From Nitrosomonadales bacterium (GTDB lineage: Bacteria; Pseudomonadota; Gammaproteobacteria; Burkholderiales; Gallionellaceae), in assembly GCA_016199835.1 (NCBI GenBank), contig JACQFX010000031.1:1-38861 (forward strand): 38,861 nucleotides of DNA, given 5' to 3'. The notes below the pieces were generated by a model that saw only the letters and a list, made by a program, of their open reading frames with translations, searched no databases and was not told where the DNA came from. Below, in pieces: positions 33,041-38,861 of this stretch (positions are counted from its first letter, which is position 1; each line of letters begins with the position of its first letter). The position numbers and the translations under genes were made by a program.

Positions 33041-33463
33041 CTATTTCAGGAGTGCGTTGGCGATGTCGCGTTTGTGTTCTTCTTCCTGGATCAGGATGTC
33101 TTCGAGCACGCGGCGCAAGCCATATTCCCTGAGCGCTTCGGCCTGGGCTATGCGTTCCTTATAGCGCTTGATGGCATTGTTTTCGCCCCATAGATCCTGC
33201 CGCAGCATTTCCAGGCTGTCCGGCGAAATCTCGCGCTTCTCCACATCCACAGTAGGCACGCCGCCGAGAAAATCTATCTGCTCGGACAGCATGACGGCAT
33301 GTTGCATCTCTTCCTGCGCATGAATCAGCAGCTCTTTCTGGATGGAATCGAATTGCGCGCCGTTGATCGCCGCCGCGTGTTGCGTGTATTGCACGGCGGC
33401 CGCATATTCCCACTCCAGATCCTTGTTGAGTTCCGCCAGCAGTTTCTTCATGGTGATCTTCAT
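33041..33463 (-). CDS. Ferritin-like / bacterioferritin-type protein
   Basis: The product is 140 aa, with AGGAGG 6 bp before the ATG. A four-helix ferritin-like fold is suggested by diiron-type residues: Glu in LEWEYAAAVQYTQHA, the EExxH-type AQEEMQHA, and EEEHKRD near the C-terminus. It is slightly shorter than bacterioferritin (about 158 aa), and the haem-ligand methionine cannot be placed with confidence. Likely cytoplasmic iron storage or oxidation, or a Dps-like stress role. It leads a two-gene unit with the 103-aa protein. Confidence 0.82.
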   Translation of the reverse strand: MKITMKKLLAELNKDLEWEYAAAVQYTQHAAAINGAQFDSIQKELLIHAQEEMQHAVMLSEQIDFLGGVPTVDVEKREISPDSLEMLRQDLWGENNAIKRYKERIAQAEALREYGLRRVLEDILIQEEEHKRDIANALLK

Positions 33464-33508
33464 GTCGCGCCTCCTGTGGTTGAGAAAAAACGTGGGAGCA
33501 TTCTACGC

Positions 33509-35161
<1,653 letters not shown>

Positions 35162-35191
35162 TTATTGTTCCGGGAAAATCATATCATCACA

Positions 35192-36094
35192 TCAGGAATT
35201 ATTTTGTGCGCTCTCCAATACAACCGTGACCTTCTCATTCTTCAGATACAGGTCGCGGCCGGGGTAAGGTATCTCGATGTTGTGTTTGCCGAGTTCGGTT
35301 TCCAGCGCCCACACGTAACCGGCCTGTATCGTGCCGGGAATCTTGACGAGTTCCTGATCTATCCACACCACGAGTTCGAATTCCAGCGCGCTGTCGCCCA
35401 TGCGCACCAGCAGCACATCGGGCTGGCGCTGCGCGTCATCTTTGACGGTGGTCGGCACATTCAATGCGGCTGCGATGCCGGCTTCGCGCACGAGTTCCTT
35501 ATCCGTGCCGTAGGCGACGCTGAATGGCACATGGATGCGCCGTATCGAGCTATTGAAGGTCCAGTTCACCACGCGCCCGCTGATGAATTCCGAATTCGGC
35601 ACGAGGATGTCTATGGCGTCGGAAGTGGTGATGCGCGTGAAGCGCAGATTGATCTCGGTGACCTTGCCCACGAGGCCGGATTGCAGCTCCACGATGTCGC
35701 CGACCTTGAGCGATTTCTCGAACAGGATGATGACGCCCGCGACGAAGTTGGACAGGATGTTCTGCAAACCGAAGCCCAGCCCCAGACCGACCGCGCCGCC
35801 GAGGAAGGCAAAACTGGAAAGCTCAAATCCCATGAAGCCCAGCGCAAAGATCACGCCGAGTATCCACACGAAATAATTTGCCAGGCGGCTCAGCAGATAG
35901 ACCGCCGGATCGCTTGAGTCGGCCTGGAGTTTGTTGATCGAGCGCTTGGTGAGCTGGGCTATTTTCCAGATCGCCAGCAACATGAACATCAGGATCAGCA
36001 GGCGCAGCAGCGTGATGTCGGTCTTGCCGATGCTGAACAGCGGATCTCTGGCTATCTCCAGCGTATCTTTCCAGACGTCGTGAATGAAACTCAT
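35192..36094 (-). CDS. MscS-family mechanosensitive channel
   Basis: The product is 300 aa. Transmembrane helices lie at about residues 25-45, 68-88 and 90-120. The pore helix is AFLGGAVGLGLGFGLQNILS, followed by the beta domain LKVGDIVEL and the conserved VPNSEFISGRVVNWT. The C-terminal domain is short. It opens under membrane tension to release solutes. GGGGAG precedes the ATG. It is divergent from ettA with a 113-bp gap. Confidence 0.94.
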   Translation of the reverse strand: MSFIHDVWKDTLEIARDPLFSIGKTDITLLRLLILMFMLLAIWKIAQLTKRSINKLQADSSDPAVYLLSRLANYFVWILGVIFALGFMGFELSSFAFLGGAVGLGLGFGLQNILSNFVAGVIILFEKSLKVGDIVELQSGLVGKVTEINLRFTRITTSDAIDILVPNSEFISGRVVNWTFNSSIRRIHVPFSVAYGTDKELVREAGIAAALNVPTTVKDDAQRQPDVLLVRMGDSALEFELVVWIDQELVKIPGTIQAGYVWALETELGKHNIEIPYPGRDLYLKNEKVTVVLESAQNNS

Positions 36095-36207
36095 TTCTTG
36101 CGCTCCCCGGAGCAGATCAAGGCGTTCGCGATGTTACCGCATTACCTTCCAAAAAGCCCCCACCATCGGTTAAGCTTGCGCCTTTCCAATCGCACCTGAC
36201 AAACATC

Positions 36208-37872
36208 ATGGCCCAATACGTAATGTCCATGCTCCGCGTGAGCAAGATCGTTCCTCCCAAGCGTCAAATCATCAAGGATATTTCCCTCAGTTTTTTCCCC
36301 GGCGCGAAGATCGGCCTGCTCGGCCTCAACGGCTCGGGCAAGTCCACCGTGCTGCGCATCATGGCGAACGTGGACAAGGAATACGACGGCGAGGTGCAGC
36401 ACTTGCCCAATATCAAGATCGGCTACCTGCCGCAGGAACCGGTGCTCGATCCGGCCAAGACCGTGCGCGAGGAAGTGGAATCGGCTTTAGGTGAGGTCAT
36501 GGAGGCGCAAGCCAAGCTGGATGCGGTGTATGCCGCCTATGCCGAGCCGGATGCCGACTTCGACGCGCTCGCCGCCGAGCAGGCCCGCCTGGAAAACATC
36601 ATCGCCGCAAGCGGTAGCGACGCCTCGCACCAGATGGAAATCGCCGCCGACGCGCTGCGCCTGCCGGAATGGGATGCGGTGGTCAAGAACCTTTCCGGTG
36701 GTGAAAAGCGCCGCGTGGCGCTGTGCAAGCTGCTGCTGGAAAAGCCCGACATGCTGCTGCTGGACGAACCCACCAACCACCTGGATGCCGAATCGGTGGA
36801 ATGGCTGGAACAATTCCTCGTGCGCTTCCCCGGCACCGTGGTCGCCGTCACCCACGATCGTTACTTCCTCGACAACGCCGCCGAATGGATCCTCGAACTC
36901 GACCGCGGCCACGGCATCCCCTGGAAGGGCAACTACTCAAGCTGGCTGGAGCAGAAGGGCGAGCGACTGGCACAAGAGCAGAAGCAACTAGACGCCCATT
37001 CAAAAGCGATGAAGCAGGAGCTGGAATGGGTGCGTCAGAACCCCAAGGCGCGCCAGGCCAAATCCAAGGCACGTATCGCCCGCTTTGAAGAACTCAATTC
37101 GCAGGAACACCAGGCGCGCAACGAAACACAGGAAATCTTCATCCCCGTCGGCGAGCGTCTGGGCAACGAAGTCATCGAGTTCAACAACGTGAGCAAAGCC
37201 TATGGCGACCGCCTGCTGATCGATAACTTCAGCTTCAAAGTGCCGCCCGGCGCCATCGTCGGCATCATCGGCCCCAACGGCGCGGGTAAATCCACCATGT
37301 TCCGCATGATCACCGGCAAGGAGCAACCGGATTCCGGCGAAGTGAAAATTGGCCAGACCGTGAAGATCGCGCATGTGGATCAGTCGCGCGATTCGCTGGA
37401 TAGCGAAAAGACCGTGTTCGACGCTATCTCCGGCGGCAACGACATTTTGACCGTGGGCAAATACGAGACTCCGGCGCGGGCTTACATTGGACGCTTCAAC
37501 TTCAAGGGTGGGGATCAGGCCAAGATCGTCGGGCAATTGTCGGGCGGTGAGCGCGGACGCTTGCATCTGGCGCAGACGCTGATCTCCGGCGGAAATGTGC
37601 TGCTGCTCGACGAACCCTCCAACGACCTCGACGTGGAAACCTTGCGCGCGCTGGAAGACGCGCTGCTTGAATTTGCGGGCTGTGTGATGGTGATCTCCCA
37701 TGATCGCTGGTTCTTGGACCGTATCGCGACCCACATCCTCGCGGCGGAAGGCGAATCCAAGTGGACGTTCTTTGATGGCAACTATCAGGAGTATGAGGCG
37801 GACAAGCGGAAGCGGCTGGGCGAAGAGGGCGCTAAGCCTAAGAGGATTCGGTATAAGCCGATTAGCCGGTGA
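36208..37872 (+). CDS. ettA: EttA: energy-dependent translational throttle ABC-F protein
   Basis: The product is 554 aa, the usual length. The N-terminus MAQYVMSMLRVSKIVPPKR is typical. ABC domain 1 has GLNGSGKST, LSGGEKRR and LLLDEPTNHLD, with an arm region (about residues 95-135). A basic PtIM linker (about 240-300) contains KARQAKSKARIARFEEL. ABC domain 2 has GPNGAGKST, LSGGERGR and LLLDEPSNDLD. It binds the ribosomal E site and gates the first elongation step according to energy charge. No strong ribosome site precedes the ATG. Confidence 0.96.
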   Translation: MAQYVMSMLRVSKIVPPKRQIIKDISLSFFPGAKIGLLGLNGSGKSTVLRIMANVDKEYDGEVQHLPNIKIGYLPQEPVLDPAKTVREEVESALGEVMEAQAKLDAVYAAYAEPDADFDALAAEQARLENIIAASGSDASHQMEIAADALRLPEWDAVVKNLSGGEKRRVALCKLLLEKPDMLLLDEPTNHLDAESVEWLEQFLVRFPGTVVAVTHDRYFLDNAAEWILELDRGHGIPWKGNYSSWLEQKGERLAQEQKQLDAHSKAMKQELEWVRQNPKARQAKSKARIARFEELNSQEHQARNETQEIFIPVGERLGNEVIEFNNVSKAYGDRLLIDNFSFKVPPGAIVGIIGPNGAGKSTMFRMITGKEQPDSGEVKIGQTVKIAHVDQSRDSLDSEKTVFDAISGGNDILTVGKYETPARAYIGRFNFKGGDQAKIVGQLSGGERGRLHLAQTLISGGNVLLLDEPSNDLDVETLRALEDALLEFAGCVMVISHDRWFLDRIATHILAAEGESKWTFFDGNYQEYEADKRKRLGEEGAKPKRIRYKPISR

Positions 37873-37873
37873 T

Positions 37874-37903
37874 CCCGTCATTCCGGCGAAGGCAGGAATC
37901 CAG
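37874..37903. repeat. Dispersed CGTCATTCCGGCGAAGGC-type repeat
   Basis: CCCGTCATTCCGGCGAAGGC followed by AGGAATCCAGC starts two bases after the ettA stop. This is a known family of intergenic repeats in proteobacteria. Only one copy is seen here. It marks the start of the accessory stretch that follows. Confidence 0.6.
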
Positions 37904-37958
37904 CAGGATGAAATGCCTGCGAAGCAGACAATAGTTTGAGCACATGGAATAATGACTC

Positions 37959-38238
37959 ATGGAATTTGAAGCCGATCCGGTTAAAGCTGCTCAAAACTTC
38001 AAGAAGCATAAAGTCAGCTTCGAAGAAGCAGCTTCCATATTCGGAGATTCAATGGAACTCACTTTTCCCGATCCAGACCAATTCCATTTCCATTGGCGAG
38101 ATGCGCTGGCTGTCGTTTGGGATGTCCAGCAGAGGGCGAGTTCTTGCAGTGATTTACACGGAGCGCCGGAGCAAGATTCGTCTGGTCAGCGCGCGAGTAG
38201 CCACGAAACATGAAAGGAAAATTTATGAAGAAGACTGA
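37959..38238 (+). pseudogene. brnT: BrnT-type toxin gene interrupted by a frameshift
   Basis: The frame from the ATG at 37959 gives a BrnT N-terminus (MEFEADPVKAAQNFKKHKVS to FPDPDQ, about 42 residues). It then loses the family and runs unrelated to a stop at 38213. The correct C-terminal half (SIGEMRWLSFGMSSRGRV, then YTERRSKIRLVSARVATKHE, ending KIYEED) is in the +1 frame and stops at 38236-38238. The switch lies between about 38079 and 38091, within ATTCCATTTCCATTGG, and fits one inserted base or two lost. Restored, the protein would be about 92 aa, normal for BrnT, a RelE-fold ribonuclease toxin. A sequencing error is possible. Confidence 0.8.
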
Positions 38239-38482
38239 AGAAATGCGCGCCGAATATCGCCGCGAAGACCTCGGGAAAGGCGTCCGGGGAAAACACCATG
38301 CAGCCTTCAAGAAAGGCAGCAATCTGGTGCTGCTCACTCCCGAGTTGGCAAAAATATTTCCGACCAACGAAGCTGTGAACTCGGCACTTGAATCACTGGT
38401 AGGTATTGCGCGCTCGGCGGTGACAAAGAAACGGCATGCAAGCGGGACGACGGTTAAATGCAGCGTTGCAAATGCACGGTAA
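38225..38482 (+). CDS. brnA: BrnA-type antitoxin
   Basis: The product is 85 aa from the ATG at 38225, with AAAGGA 7 bp upstream; an ATG at 38210 is not preferred. It overlaps the restored brnT end by 14 bp, as usual for the pair. Family features are KGVRGKHHAAFKKGSNLVLL and the ribbon-helix-helix-like LTPELAKIFPTNEAVNSALE with SLVGIARSAV. It should bind the toxin and repress the operon. It is intact although its toxin gene is not. Confidence 0.8.
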   Translation: MKKTEEMRAEYRREDLGKGVRGKHHAAFKKGSNLVLLTPELAKIFPTNEAVNSALESLVGIARSAVTKKRHASGTTVKCSVANAR

Positions 38483-38487
38483 GTAGT

Positions 38488-38763
38488 ATGTCTGCTTATT
38501 GGAGAGTGAATGAAGTTCGTGTGGTCGGCGACAACGCCGTTTTTGTCCGCTTCATGCCGGGATTCTTTCGTGGTGTGTTTTCGCACCTGAGCGACCCGGT
38601 AAAATTTCGACAAGTTACCGTAGTTGGCGGAGCGGTAACCTGGCCGGGCGAACTCGACCTTGCGCCGGATGCGATGCATGAGGAAATCAAGCAGCGCGGT
38701 GGTGAATGGGTGGGATCGTCACGGGGTCACCCATTAGCCTCCCCCGTCAATAGGGGCGAGTAA
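38488..38763 (+). CDS. DUF2442 family protein, short form
   Basis: The product is 91 aa from the ATG at 38488 (MSAYWRVNEVRVVGDNAVFV), 5 bp after the brnA stop. The C-terminal motif VVGGAVTWPGELDLAPDAMHE is the DUF2442 signature. The middle is about a dozen residues shorter than usual: the DG..G..DLSP segment between the first strands and GVFSHLSDP is missing. DUF2442 proteins often accompany DUF4160 or toxin-antitoxin genes. The function is unknown. The final 98 bp of the window hold nothing I can recognise. Confidence 0.7.
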   Translation: MSAYWRVNEVRVVGDNAVFVRFMPGFFRGVFSHLSDPVKFRQVTVVGGAVTWPGELDLAPDAMHEEIKQRGGEWVGSSRGHPLASPVNRGE

Positions 38764-38861
38764 ATTTCTGCGGTCGCCCCCGCCTTTTCTTTTGCTGCAA
38801 TCCCTTGCCCGCAATGCCAAGCGTACTTGGTTCTCGAAATCTGGTTGCGACACAGCGCACC

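Overview
The window looks like chromosomal DNA of a chemolithotrophic betaproteobacterium. Nitrosomonadales is my best guess, near the Gallionellaceae/Sideroxydans-type iron and sulfur oxidisers. The reasons are the conserved betaproteobacterial block exbB-exbD-lpxK-trm112-kdsB-adk next to xseA, a GC-rich coding background, and cytoplasmic sulfur-oxidation genes (tusA, dsrE2, soeABC) beside a pyrophosphate-linked glycolysis module. No rRNA or tRNA gene is visible, so the assignment is inference.

Layout. Positions 1-690 hold the right end of an IS66-family element, apparently inserted in a Mu-like prophage remnant (a Mor-like C-terminal fragment, a tiny coupled ORF and a DUF3486 gene). Positions 836-10033, all on the minus strand, are a sulfur island of two transcription units: tusA-dsrE2-fadL (2993 to 896, ending at a clear terminator) and soeA-soeB-soeC-tauE-small membrane protein-usp (10033 to 3170). 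Soe oxidises sulfite in the cytoplasm and feeds the quinone pool. TauE exports sulfur oxyanions. TusA and DsrE2 carry sulfane sulfur. The FadL-type porin may admit a hydrophobic substrate. Both units are preceded by the same bipartite motif (two TATAGCC-like boxes 24 bp apart). Positions 10238-13561 hold pfp-hppA, a PPi-dependent phosphofructokinase with a H+-pumping pyrophosphatase.

Positions 13618-18869 (plus strand) carry a DUF3025 gene, then a possible sensory unit: an ODP-like diiron MBL-fold protein, a chemoreceptor behind a FliA-type promoter, a porin and a single-lobe PstS-like periplasmic protein. Positions 18979-23273 (minus) are the envelope/nucleotide block exbB-exbD-lpxK-trm112-kdsB-adk plus a GlcG/HbpS-like gene. 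Positions 23519-27112 hold a hybrid histidine kinase and an HPt/pseudo-receiver partner, both with substitutions at phosphoacceptor positions. xseA and recQ follow (27362-30500).

Positions 30623-37872 carry a rhodanese gene under a strong palindromic operator, an EamA transporter, a WbuC-type cupin, a ferritin-like protein with a small partner, phosphoglucomutase, an MscS channel and EttA. The end (37874-38763) is accessory: a dispersed repeat, a BrnT toxin gene broken by a frameshift, its intact antitoxin and a short DUF2442 protein.

The observations most worth following are the shared motif before the two sulfur operons, the ODP-MCP-porin-PstS-like cluster, the rhodanese operator, the degenerate phosphorelay receivers and the frameshifted toxin.
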